A stretch of DNA of 8,929 bases from NCBI GenBank assembly GCA_019242065.1, contig JAFAWJ010000461.1, forward strand, positions 1 through 8,929, in the 5' to 3' direction. Numbering within the stretch: the first letter of the stretch is position 1; every line of letters begins with the position of its first letter. Under the pieces are notes generated by a model. That model was not told the DNA's origin, did not search any database, and saw only the letters and a list, made by a program, of their open reading frames with translations. Positions 1 to 6,196 of the stretch are shown here, in pieces. A program made the translations under genes and the position numbers. Source of the stretch: Chloroflexota bacterium (GTDB lineage Bacteria; Chloroflexota; UBA6077; CF-72).

Positions 1-84
1 TACTGCCGAGCGAGCCGCCCGATTGCGTAGTGCGCGGCGCTCTGCCTGACGCATCGCCTTCTGTGCCGACCTGGTATTGGCCAC
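1..84 (-). CDS. rpsT: 30S ribosomal protein S20, N-terminal part (cut by window edge)
   Basis: The reverse strand from 84 down to 1 reads 28 codons beginning with GTG: MANTRSAQKAMRQAERRA and then LRNRAARSAV. This is the typical S20 N-terminus (MANxKSAxKRxRQxExRRxRNRxxRS), an Arg/Lys/Ala-rich helix that binds 16S rRNA in the small subunit. The rest lies outside the window. The GTG start at 84 is fixed by the conserved MANxxSA beginning. It lies 36 bases after the stop codon of holA, an order (holA-rpsT) conserved in many bacteria. No Shine-Dalgarno sequence precedes the GTG; instead a TATACT box lies 8 bases upstream, suggesting a leaderless or almost leaderless mRNA of its own, besides any read-through from holA. 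The identification is secure despite the short length. Confidence 0.9.
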   Translation of the reverse strand, partial: MANTRSAQKAMRQAERRALRNRAARSAV

Positions 85-92
85 GAGCGCGG

Positions 93-98
93 AGTATA
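93..98 (-). promoter_or_regulatory. Probable -10 box of rpsT (TATACT)
   Basis: On the minus strand TATACT lies in the short gap after the holA stop codon, 8 bases before the GTG start of rpsT. A start site about 7 bases downstream would leave a leader of only 1-2 bases. The region 17-18 bases upstream, inside the end of holA, has no good -35 match, so the call rests on the -10 hexamer and its position. Confidence 0.5.
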
Positions 99-120
99 GC
101 GAAATCCGCACTCTGGGCAG

Positions 121-1155
121 CTACGTCGGCGTCAAACGCGTACACAGCCGCAGCACGGCCACCTCCAGCGCCGGCTCAGGCTCGGTCTCGCCGAGCTTGA
201 TGTGCCGATCGAGCTCCAGCAGCACTTCGAGCGCGTGCTCGAGCTCGCTCCGCTCGAATCCGGCGGCCTGGTCCGACCAGCGCCCGACCGTCGCCGGATT
301 CAGACCGAGCGCGCTCACCTCGACGGCAGCGCGTTCCTGACGGCTGGCCAGCGACAGCTCGCGAGCCACCATGAGCCGGCGGTAATGCGGCGCGATGTCG
401 CGCCCCAGCAATGCTTCTGGCGGCTCACCCTGGCTGTACAGCGCGTGCAGCGCGGACAGGGCCTTGTCGGCGCGGCGCTCGGCGAGGCCGTCGAGCAAGG
501 TCCAGATGGCGACGTCGCGACCCACGACCATCTCGCGCACGTCGGTACGTGTCACGGCCCGCCCCCCGGCGTAGTCGCGCAGTTTGCACAGCTCGCTGTC
601 CAGTCGGCGCAGGTCGCCGCCGCCCAGCGACGCGAGCTCGCGCACGCCGCCCTCGTCGAGGTCGACGCCGACGAACTTCGCCCGGTTGCGAACCCAGCCG
701 GCCACGTCCACGATGCGCGGATACTCGCGAATGGCGGCGCGGCCACGGGGAATTGCCTTTTCGATCGCACCGGTTGTCAGACGGTCGTCCTCGACGAACA
801 CCAGCGAGGTCGACTGCGGCAGATCGGCCAGGTAGTCGAGCAGCGCCTGCAGCTCGTCGGGCGCGGATTCGGCCGCTTTGCTGCGCGCGCGACCGGGGCG
901 GCGGGCGCCCGTTCCACGGCCCGCCAGTCGGCCGAACAGACCGCGGACGATGATCATGCGCCGCTCGGCCAGAAACGGCACCACGTCGGCGGACATGCGC
1001 AGGGCAGCGACACTCGTCTCGGGACCCAGCTCGGACAGGTTGTGATCGCCGGCGGGCAGCCCACGCATGCGCTCCTTGAGGGTCTGGACCGCCTCGTCGC
1101 GACCAAACGTGTCCTCGCCAAATAAGACGTAGACATAGCCGCCAGGTGAGTTCAT
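121..1155 (-). CDS. holA: DNA polymerase III subunit delta
   Basis: A 344-residue protein of the usual HolA length. HolA is the delta subunit of the clamp loader, which opens the beta sliding clamp and loads it on primed DNA at the replication fork. Visible family features are the N-terminal strand and nucleotide-fold entry YVYVLFGEDTFGRDEA (residues 7-22), the clamp-contacting region with SADVVPFLAERRMIIV (about 55-70), the segment LGGGDLRRLDSELCKL (177-192) where the AAA+-like part ends, and the all-helical collar domain from about 213 to the end, finishing with the typical LGETEPEPALEVAVLRLC (321-338). A basic, Arg/Gly/Ala-rich loop (about 75-95) looks like a lineage insertion. The ATG start lies 7 bases after the fdhD stop, so translation is probably coupled. 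No strong ribosome binding site is seen. rpsT follows. Confidence 0.94.
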   Translation of the reverse strand: MNSPGGYVYVLFGEDTFGRDEAVQTLKERMRGLPAGDHNLSELGPETSVAALRMSADVVPFLAERRMIIVRGLFGRLAGRGTGARRPGRARSKAAESAPDELQALLDYLADLPQSTSLVFVEDDRLTTGAIEKAIPRGRAAIREYPRIVDVAGWVRNRAKFVGVDLDEGGVRELASLGGGDLRRLDSELCKLRDYAGGRAVTRTDVREMVVGRDVAIWTLLDGLAERRADKALSALHALYSQGEPPEALLGRDIAPHYRRLMVARELSLASRQERAAVEVSALGLNPATVGRWSDQAAGFERSELEHALEVLLELDRHIKLGETEPEPALEVAVLRLCTRLTPT

Positions 1156-1162
1156 CGCAAGC

Positions 1163-1975
1163 TCACGGCTGGATTCGTTCGGGGTGGGTGTACACGTTCA
1201 TGCTGCCCTGGCGCAGGTAGCCGCACACGGTGATGTTCAGCCGCTCGGCGACCGCCAGGGCCAAATTCGTCGGACTGGTGCGCGAGCCGACCACGGGCAC
1301 GCCCATGATGGCCGCCTTGAACAGCATCTCGCTGGAGATGCGCCCCGACGCCAGCATGATCCCGCCCCGCGTCGAGACCTCGTCCAGCAGCGCCATGCCC
1401 TGCAGCTTGTCGATCGTGTTATGTCGACCGATATCCTCGGCCACGTAGCGCGGCGTTGCCGCCTGGGGCTCGGCAAAGATCGAGGTATGCACGCCACCTG
1501 AGGCGCGATACAGGCCCGAGCTGTCGTACAGCTCACGTAAGAGTGCATACAGCTGCGGCGGCGTGACGGGCGGCGGCTCGTCGGTGATCCGGAATTGCTC
1601 GATATCGTCCAGGTACTTGCCAAAACTGACGCCGCCCGTGCAGCCCGAGGTCAGAATCTTGCGCGGCGGCACGTCGGGAAAGCCGTGTGCCAGGCGCACG
1701 TCGGCCAGCCGATCCTCCAGACACACGCGCAGCATCTCCAGATCGTCGACGCCTTCGATCAGACCCTCGAGGTACAGGAACCCGACCACCAGCGGACGCA
1801 GCTGGTGCGGCGAGCACATGAGCGTGACCAGCTCACGATCCTCGACAAAGATAGTGAAGCGGATCTCGCCGATGACGCCCGCGTCGACGTTTTCGGCCTG
1901 GGCGCCCACAAAACGCACGTAGTGACGCGGAACGACCGGGGTCAGCGCCTCGGTGGCCTCGAGCAGCAGACTCAT
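1163..1975 (-). CDS. fdhD: FdhD, sulfur carrier protein for formate dehydrogenase maturation
   Basis: A 270-residue protein of normal FdhD size. In characterised members FdhD takes sulfur from the cysteine desulfurase IscS and passes it to the bis-MGD molybdenum cofactor of formate dehydrogenase in the cytoplasm. Family motifs are clear: GGVHTS (160-165), AEDIGRHNTIDK (179-190), ASGRISSEMLFKAA (209-222), SPTNLA (234-239) and the end MNVYTHPERI (259-268). The active-site loop reads TSGCTGG (109-115): one cysteine (C112) is kept, but the second of the CxxC pair found in E. coli is Gly115. The frame is open upstream to 2170 but that part is Arg-rich shadow of fdhE. The ATG at 1975 is preceded by GAGGAG with a 5-base gap and overlaps the fdhE stop as ATGA, so this start is well supported. 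Confidence 0.93.
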   Translation of the reverse strand: MSLLLEATEALTPVVPRHYVRFVGAQAENVDAGVIGEIRFTIFVEDRELVTLMCSPHQLRPLVVGFLYLEGLIEGVDDLEMLRVCLEDRLADVRLAHGFPDVPPRKILTSGCTGGVSFGKYLDDIEQFRITDEPPPVTPPQLYALLRELYDSSGLYRASGGVHTSIFAEPQAATPRYVAEDIGRHNTIDKLQGMALLDEVSTRGGIMLASGRISSEMLFKAAIMGVPVVGSRTSPTNLALAVAERLNITVCGYLRQGSMNVYTHPERIQP

Positions 1976-2925
1976 ACGAGCTCCTCGAGCCACTCGTCGT
2001 CGGGCACGGCCAGCTCGATGCGATAGCCGCTGCCAGACGGTCGCCGATAGCCGCGTTCGATGGCGGCCAGGTCGAGGTGGAGGCTGGCGACGTCGTCGAC
2101 GGCCAGCAGCTCGGCGGGCGGCGACTCGAACGTCCGCCCGGCCTTGAGGTATCCGGTGCAGCGGTCGCACAGCAGGGCGTGAAAGCGGGCTTGCCCGTCG
2201 AGCGTCAGGGTCTTCAAGGTCGTTTGCGCGTCTGTGTTACCGCAGTACGGGCACATCGGGCGCTGCACAGCCCAGGCGCTGGCGCACGCGGCGCAGCGGA
2301 GGGATGGGGCTCGCTCGCCCTCGGGCATCTCGGCCAGCAGCGGCCACCCACCGCAAATGGGACAGTAGCCTCGCTCCCAGACGGCATCGGCCTGGGCGAG
2401 GAGCGGCTGGAGTCGCGAGGCATACGCGCGCAGGATGGGCGCAACTGCCCACGTGGCGACAGCCGACAGCCGATCTGGCTCGAGGTCGGCGGCGTGTGCG
2501 ATCTGGCCGATGTGGTCGGTGTGCTGGACGAAGGCCTCCCCGAAGAGACTTTCGGGATCGAGCCGGCCCGTCGTGGCCGCGGCGATCAGCGGCTCCGCGC
2601 CAGTGTTCGGCGAGTCGGTGGCTGAAGCAGTCTCGCGCTCTAGCAGCGCGTTCAGGAGACGGCTGAAGAGGTCGGCGGCGAAGTGCAGGTCCACCGCTGC
2701 GGGCTGCTCGTGGAGCAGCGGCACGCCCTCTTCGAGCCGCGCGACCACCTGCTGGCGCGGCAACGGAAAAGCGCTGAGCTCTGGTGGACGCGGCGCGGCC
2801 AACTGGGTGCTGATGATGGCGTGCTGCAGCGACAGCGCGTCGTCCAGGTCGGGGTGCGCCTGGCGGAGGACGGCCAGGCGCCGATCGAGAAGCTGCTGCA
2901 AGGTCGGGGGTAGCGCCGCGGGCAT
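1972..2925 (-). CDS. fdhE: FdhE, formate dehydrogenase accessory protein
   Basis: A 317-residue protein, close to the 309 of E. coli FdhE, a cytoplasmic iron- or metal-binding factor needed for formate dehydrogenase activity and assembly. The C-terminal half has the four CxxC knuckles of the family in order: CPIC (188-191), CAAC (211-214), CPYC (225-228) and CDRC (253-256). It then has the conserved CDRCTGYLKAG and DDVASLHLDLAAIERGY stretches (253-263 and 277-293). The N-terminal half is helical and less conserved. The frame stays open to 3450, but that extension lies antisense to the bactofilin gene and looks like low-complexity shadow. The ATG at 2925 gives the family-like start MPAALPPTLQQLLDRRLAVL, and a candidate -10 box sits 9 bases upstream. 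The gene is first in an fdhE-fdhD-holA operon. No formate dehydrogenase catalytic gene is in the window. Confidence 0.93.
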   Translation of the reverse strand: MPAALPPTLQQLLDRRLAVLRQAHPDLDDALSLQHAIISTQLAAPRPPELSAFPLPRQQVVARLEEGVPLLHEQPAAVDLHFAADLFSRLLNALLERETASATDSPNTGAEPLIAAATTGRLDPESLFGEAFVQHTDHIGQIAHAADLEPDRLSAVATWAVAPILRAYASRLQPLLAQADAVWERGYCPICGGWPLLAEMPEGERAPSLRCAACASAWAVQRPMCPYCGNTDAQTTLKTLTLDGQARFHALLCDRCTGYLKAGRTFESPPAELLAVDDVASLHLDLAAIERGYRRPSGSGYRIELAVPDDEWLEELV

Positions 2926-2934
2926 GTAGCTCAA

Positions 2935-2964
2935 ATTGTGGCGGGGCGCGTGGGCACCTCGCCA
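2935..2964 (-). promoter_or_regulatory. Candidate promoter of the fdhE-fdhD-holA operon
   Basis: On the minus strand a -10-like CACAAT (2940-2935) lies 18 bases after a weak -35-like TGGCGA (2964-2959). The expected start site near 2928 is only about 3 bases before the fdhE ATG, so the mRNA would be nearly leaderless, consistent with the absence of a Shine-Dalgarno sequence. The same CACAAT with an 18-base spacer occurs before the zinc-ribbon gene at 6336. Confidence 0.35.
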
Positions 2965-2991
2965 CACATTCGCACGAGAGAGCCCTATACT
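2963..2991 (+). promoter_or_regulatory. Candidate promoter of the bactofilin gene
   Basis: A good -10 hexamer TATACT lies at 2986-2991. Seventeen bases upstream is CACACA (2963-2968), which matches only the last three positions of a -35 box. The predicted start near 2998 gives a leader of about 36 bases that contains a strong ribosome binding site. It lies back to back with the fdhE promoter. Confidence 0.5.
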
Positions 2992-3033
2992 GCGACGGGG
3001 CGCGTCGGTGAGTGGCTGCCCTCGGAGGAGGCC

Positions 3034-3777
3034 ATGTTCAAAAAGTCCGAAGAACAGGAATGGACACGATTCCGCGGCGCGCTGTCCAAGGACCGTGAAG
3101 AGACAGGAGCCGCGCCGCCCGTGCCTGAATCGAGTGACCCGACGATTGGATCGACCGCGGGGCCAGCCGTTGCTGGACAGGGAGCAGCTCCCAGTGCAAC
3201 GTTTCGACCAGCCAACGAGGCCAACGCCGGTGCGCCGAACGCGCGAGCGCTCGGCATGAACTACGAGGGTGAGGTCGAGAGCCTTATCGGCGAGCACACC
3301 AGCTTCGAGGGGACGCTCAAAACCGAAGGATCGGTGCGGTTGCTGGGGACGATCCAGGGCGAGATCGAAAGCAAGAGCATGATCATCGTCGAAGAAAAGG
3401 CGCGCGTGACGGCGCGGCTGACCGCGCAGCACGTGACGGTGGCGGGTCAACTAGATGGTCAGATCTTCTGCGACGGGCGCGTGGAGATCCGTCCGACGGG
3501 GCGCGTGACGGGCGAGATCAATGCGGGGGCGCTCATCGTGCAGGAAGGGGCGTACTTCGACGGCAACTCGCGGATGGCCTCCGGCGGCGCGCACCCGGGC
3601 GCGGCGGGTTCCACGGGCGGGGCGAGTGGCTCGAGCGGCAGCTCTTCGGCGGGTTCTGGGTCGTCGTCGGCTGCGACGGCGGCGGCGGGGTCGGGTGGCA
3701 GCGGCTCGGGGATGGCCTCGGGCGGGTTCGCGGCGCGGATGGCGACGAGCGAGTCGGGAACGACGCGGCCCTCGTAG
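3034..3777 (+). CDS. Bactofilin family cytoskeletal protein
   Basis: A 247-residue protein. The central part (about 82-178) is a bactofilin (DUF583) beta-helix: SLIGEHTSFEGTLKTEGS, then VRLLGTIQGEIESKSMIIVE, VTARLTAQHVTVAGQLDGQI and VEIRPTGRVTGEINAGALIV. These are short repeated Gly-containing strands that stack into a right-handed helix and polymerise without nucleotide into filaments, often membrane-associated and involved in cell shape or polar positioning. It is flanked by disordered ends: a Pro/Ala-rich N-terminal arm of about 80 residues and a Gly/Ser/Ala-rich tail of about 67 residues. The start ATG at 3034 follows GGAGGAG (3024-3030) at ideal distance and begins MFKKSEEQEW, typical of the family; the open frame back to 2938 is not needed. 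It is monocistronic or followed by the microprotein at 3885. The cell role here cannot be told from sequence. Confidence 0.9.
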   Translation: MFKKSEEQEWTRFRGALSKDREETGAAPPVPESSDPTIGSTAGPAVAGQGAAPSATFRPANEANAGAPNARALGMNYEGEVESLIGEHTSFEGTLKTEGSVRLLGTIQGEIESKSMIIVEEKARVTARLTAQHVTVAGQLDGQIFCDGRVEIRPTGRVTGEINAGALIVQEGAYFDGNSRMASGGAHPGAAGSTGGASGSSGSSSAGSGSSSAATAAAGSGGSGSGMASGGFAARMATSESGTTRPS

Positions 3778-3815
3778 CGGATCGCTCTCAAAGACGATTT
3801 TCATACGTCAGGTAG

Positions 3816-3845
3816 TTAGCTGCACCGGGCCGACAAGAGTACACT
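3816..3845 (+). promoter_or_regulatory. Candidate promoter of the 33-residue membrane protein gene
   Basis: A -10-like TACACT (3840-3845) follows TTAGCT (3816-3821) by 18 bases, a half match to a -35 box. The start site would be near 3852, giving a leader of about 33 bases with a GGGAG ribosome binding site. The -10 is embedded in an inverted repeat, GAGT-AC-ACTC (3837-3846), which could be an operator. The evidence is pattern only. Confidence 0.35.
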
Positions 3846-3884
3846 CGTAGGTAAGCACACGCTTTTAGAGGGAGTTGCCGTCAG

Positions 3885-3986
3885 ATGGTCGTCAGCGAAG
3901 GAATGGAGCTGGTCATCATGTTCATCGTGATCATGCTCAATCTGCTGATCCTGGTCTGGCTGCAAAAGTGGGCGGGGCTCACCTAG
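3885..3986 (+). CDS. Small single-pass membrane protein, 33 residues, unknown function
   Basis: Not recognised as a known family. The frame encodes 33 residues: a short N-terminus (MVVSEGMEL), a strongly hydrophobic helix about residues 9-26 rich in Ile, Leu, Val and Met (VIMFIVIMLNLLILVWL), and the end QKWAGLT. Lys28, right after the helix, is the only basic residue and the N-terminal arm is acidic, so an N-out, C-in orientation is suggested. The ribosome binding site AGAGGGAG (3867-3874) lies 10 bases before the ATG, and a candidate promoter lies further upstream. The last 8 bases overlap the end of comEC, which is transcribed convergently. Its hydrophobic pattern is not what a random reading of this GC-rich DNA gives, since shadow frames here are Arg/Ala/Pro-rich. 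From memory, Bacillus has a short membrane protein gene (yqzM) between comEC and holA; position is alike, sequence similarity is not claimed. Confidence 0.6.
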   Translation: MVVSEGMELVIMFIVIMLNLLILVWLQKWAGLT

Positions 3987-5694
3987 GCACTCTGGCGCCG
4001 GGCGTGGCTACGGCCACCGCCAGCCGCCCGCCATCGGAGGCGATCGTCAGCGTCTGACCTGCGCCCAGGTCCACCTGGGAATCTGGGGGCGCGCGGGTGA
4101 GCTCGTCGGCGGGGTAGCGCGCCAGCGTCAGGCCGAGGGCTTTTTGGGCGCCTGGATCCAGGACGATCACCTGGTCGAGCTTGTGCTCCCACACGTCCAG
4201 GTGATCGGCAACCGCGTCCGCCAGCGCCCGCGCGTCGGCGTTGCCGCGAACTACCAGTGTCGTGCGGCCCGTCGGGCCGCGCACAAAGACGGCCTCGCCG
4301 CGGCCGAGCGACAGCGAGCTGACCGCCACCTGGCCGCCGGGTCGCATCAGCAGTAACAGCACGAGCGCGACGGCGCAAGCACTGATCAGGCCCGCGGGGG
4401 CGTGCGCGGCATCGCGGTCAGACCACCAGCGCCGCCAGGCGCGGCGCGCGTCCGAAAGCTCGGGCATGTACCACACGCCCCAGGCGACCAGCACGCCGGC
4501 CAGCAGCCCGGCTGCGAGGGGCGGCAGTCGGCCAGTCGAGATCGCGGCGCCGGGCAGGCTGCCGACCAGGTGGATCGTGGCCGCGAGTAGGGACGTCGGC
4601 AGCCACGCCAGCCAGGCGCACACGCCGACCAGTTGTGCACCGGGCAGCGGCAGCGCGGCGGCCACAGCCAGCACGCCGCTTGCGACCAACACCACCGGCA
4701 GCAGTGGCACGGCCACGATGTGGGCCACGGGCGAAGCCAGCGAGACGACCTGAAAGCGACTGAGCGTGACCGGCAGACACGCGAGGGTGACCGCCAGCGT
4801 CAACCCGACTGGTTCGCCAACCAGCTTTGGCAGCCGTCGCAAGGGCAGCCGGCGGTGCAGCACTGGCTCGAGCAGGACGATGCCCAGGGTCGCCGAGACG
4901 CTCAGTTGCAGGCCGAGATCGAGCAACACGCCCGGGTCGACGAGCGCCATGCCGAGTGTGGCCACGCTCAGGCTGGTGAGTGGTTCGGCGACGCGTCCAC
5001 CGGCGGAGCCGACCAGCGCCAGGCTCACCATCAGCGCGGCGCGTATGGCCGAGGGGTGCGCGCCGGATACCAGCGTGTAGCTGGCAATCGCCAGGAGGGT
5101 GGGAAGTAAGGCGAGACTGGGCCCGAGCAGGCGCCTGGCCAGGGAGCCGACGAGCCCGGCGACCACGACCAGTTTGAAGCCGTCGATGGCCACCAGGTGA
5201 CCCAGGCCAGAGCGCTGGAGTTCGGTGCGAAAGGCCGGGTCGAGCGCGCCGCTGCCGCCGAGGAGCACGCCCGCGGCGAGAGACGCCTGGGGTTCGGGCA
5301 GCCAGGCGCGGATGCCCGCGTCCGCGGCGGCACGCAACGACTGGAGGGTGGCGGCGAGGACGGCCAGACGCGCCTCGACAGCGCTGATTGGCGAGGCGAC
5401 GCTGGCGGCGAGGGTCTCGGCCGCACCGAAGGGCCAGGCGACGCTGGCGGCAAGAGTCTCGGTGATGCCGAAAGGCGCGCCCGCCGTGGCGGAGATCGAG
5501 CCGCGCATGGCGCCCAGGCTCAGCGCGCACGCGGCCAGGGCCAGCCGTCGGCACACGGGCTGGCGCGGCGTGAGCGGGATGGCGACGCCGGCCAGCAGCG
5601 CGGCGAGCAACAGCGGCGCGAGCGGCAGGGGGTGTGTCACCTCGGTTACGCCGATGCCCGTCAGCGCCGCTGTGCAGACCAGCAGCACGATCAT
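3979..5694 (-). CDS. comEC: ComEC/Rec2-family DNA uptake channel protein, short and partly degenerate
   Basis: A 571-residue polytopic membrane protein, short for ComEC (usually about 650-800). ComEC forms the inner-membrane channel through which single-stranded DNA enters during natural transformation. The competence domain covers about 135-420: EPQASLAAGVLLGGSGAL (134-151), SGLGHLVAIDGFKL (162-175), SAIRAALMVSLALVG (215-229) and DLGLQLSVSATLGIVLLEP (259-277), followed by several membrane helices. Departures from the family: the strongly conserved ISGLH is IDGFK here, and the N-terminal OB-like DUF4131 domain is largely missing, its place holding a 14-residue repeat. The C-terminal region (about 455-571) aligns by pattern with the metallo-beta-lactamase-like domain (LSLGRGEAVFVRGPTGRTTL resembles LDVGQGDAxLI), but the HxHxDH metal site is absent, with VIVLDPGAQKALG where it should be. 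The start ATG overlaps the stop of the upstream gene as ATGA. Confidence 0.82.
   Translation of the reverse strand: MIVLLVCTAALTGIGVTEVTHPLPLAPLLLAALLAGVAIPLTPRQPVCRRLALAACALSLGAMRGSISATAGAPFGITETLAASVAWPFGAAETLAASVASPISAVEARLAVLAATLQSLRAAADAGIRAWLPEPQASLAAGVLLGGSGALDPAFRTELQRSGLGHLVAIDGFKLVVVAGLVGSLARRLLGPSLALLPTLLAIASYTLVSGAHPSAIRAALMVSLALVGSAGGRVAEPLTSLSVATLGMALVDPGVLLDLGLQLSVSATLGIVLLEPVLHRRLPLRRLPKLVGEPVGLTLAVTLACLPVTLSRFQVVSLASPVAHIVAVPLLPVVLVASGVLAVAAALPLPGAQLVGVCAWLAWLPTSLLAATIHLVGSLPGAAISTGRLPPLAAGLLAGVLVAWGVWYMPELSDARRAWRRWWSDRDAAHAPAGLISACAVALVLLLLMRPGGQVAVSSLSLGRGEAVFVRGPTGRTTLVVRGNADARALADAVADHLDVWEHKLDQVIVLDPGAQKALGLTLARYPADELTRAPPDSQVDLGAGQTLTIASDGGRLAVAVATPGARVPR
5386..5469 (-). 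repeat. In-frame tandem repeat in comEC, two copies of 42 bp
   Basis: Two adjacent 42-base units encode GITETLAASVAWPF and GAAETLAASVASPI (residues 76-89 and 90-103 of ComEC). The core ETLAASVA is identical in both; at DNA level GGCGACGCTGGCGGC recurs exactly 42 bases apart (5395 and 5437 on the plus strand). A third, decayed unit may follow (SAVEARLAVL). The repeat lies where the N-terminal OB-like domain of ComEC proteins is expected. Confidence 0.8.
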
Positions 5695-6179
5695 CGGCTG
5701 CCCGGGGTGGTCTGCAGGGCGTCGAAGGCGCCGTTGGTGCGCGCCGCGAAGGTGGCCACGGCGTCAACGATCGTGTCCGGATCAGCCAGGATCGCGGTGG
5801 CCAGCGCGTCGGGTGGCTCGAGATCGGGAGTGGGCGTATGGGTAGGAAATGGCGTATGCGTGGGAACGGGGGTGCGCGTGGGTGAGGGTGTCGGCGTGGG
5901 GCTTGGCGTGCGGCTTGGGTAGGGAGTGCGCGTGGGGTATGGCGTGCGCGTCGGATACGGCGTGGCGGTGGGGTATGCCGTGCGCGTCGGCGTGGCGGTC
6001 GTCGACGGCTGCGGCCCGGGCAGCGCCAGCGGTGGGGCGACCAGACTGCCCAGCAGCGAGGCGACGACCACCTGGTAACCGACCACGCCCACGGCGGCCA
6101 CGCTCAGGCCCGCCCCGAACCAGCCAACGCGTTCGGCAGTCAGCCATTCCAGAAATGAGCGCAACATCGGCATGCGCAC
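5691..6179 (-). CDS. Membrane-anchored Thr/Pro-repeat protein, unknown function
   Basis: No known family recognised. The 162-residue product has a short cytoplasmic start, one membrane helix (about 20-46, FGAGLSVAAVGVVGYQVVVA and on), a Thr/Pro-rich linker of about 60 residues built on a six-residue period such as YPTRTP (59-117), and a C-terminal 45-residue segment with a helical look (PPDALATAILADPDTIVDAVATF). The likely topology is N-in with the linker and end outside. Such Thr/Pro linkers are common in extracytoplasmic proteins of Chloroflexota. The listed start is GTG; ATG codons at 6173 (MPMLRS) and 6167 (MLRSFL) are equally plausible and no clear ribosome binding site decides. The stop overlaps the comEC start (ATGA), so the two are made together. 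In Firmicutes this slot holds comEA, also a membrane helix plus linker, but no helix-hairpin-helix is visible here. Confidence 0.72.
   Translation of the reverse strand: MRMPMLRSFLEWLTAERVGWFGAGLSVAAVGVVGYQVVVASLLGSLVAPPLALPGPQPSTTATPTRTAYPTATPYPTRTPYPTRTPYPSRTPSPTPTPSPTRTPVPTHTPFPTHTPTPDLEPPDALATAILADPDTIVDAVATFAARTNGAFDALQTTPGSR
5826..6005 (-). repeat. Thr/Pro-coding 18-bp-period tandem repeat
   Basis: The stretch encodes residues 59-118 of the membrane-anchored protein. Units such as YPTRTP, YPTRTP, YPSRTP, SPTPTP, SPTRTP, VPTHTP and FPTHTP follow each other with an 18-base period. On the plus strand it shows as repeated GGNGTGCGCGTNGG-like blocks. Length variation between strains would be expected. 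Confidence 0.85.
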
Positions 6180-6196
6180 AGCCTGCGGCCGAAGGC

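Noticed and set aside
202..1125. Long plus-strand open frame (307 codons) opposite holA
   Set aside because: Antisense to a well-supported holA; composition (Gln/Arg/Gly/His/Ala-rich) has no family features and is typical of GC-rich shadow frames.
1976..2170. N-terminal extension of fdhD by 65 codons
   Set aside because: Arg-rich, inside fdhE in another frame; ATG 1975 has a strong ribosome binding site and the usual ATGA overlap.
2926..3450. N-terminal extension of fdhE by 175 codons
   Set aside because: Lies antisense to the bactofilin gene and is Arg/His-rich; the family length and start fit ATG 2925.
3852..3866. Small hairpin AAGC-ACAC-GCTT followed by TT as a terminator for the bactofilin gene
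   Set aside because: A 4-bp stem is too weak and it lies in the leader of the microprotein gene.
4418..5767. 449-codon minus-strand frame overlapping comEC
   Set aside because: Arg/Ala/Pro/Gly-rich with no hydrophobic segments; the other minus frame carries the ComEC motifs.
5197..5922. 241-codon plus-strand frame with a Gly/Val repeat end
   Set aside because: Complement of comEC and of the Thr/Pro repeat; the periodic end only mirrors that repeat.
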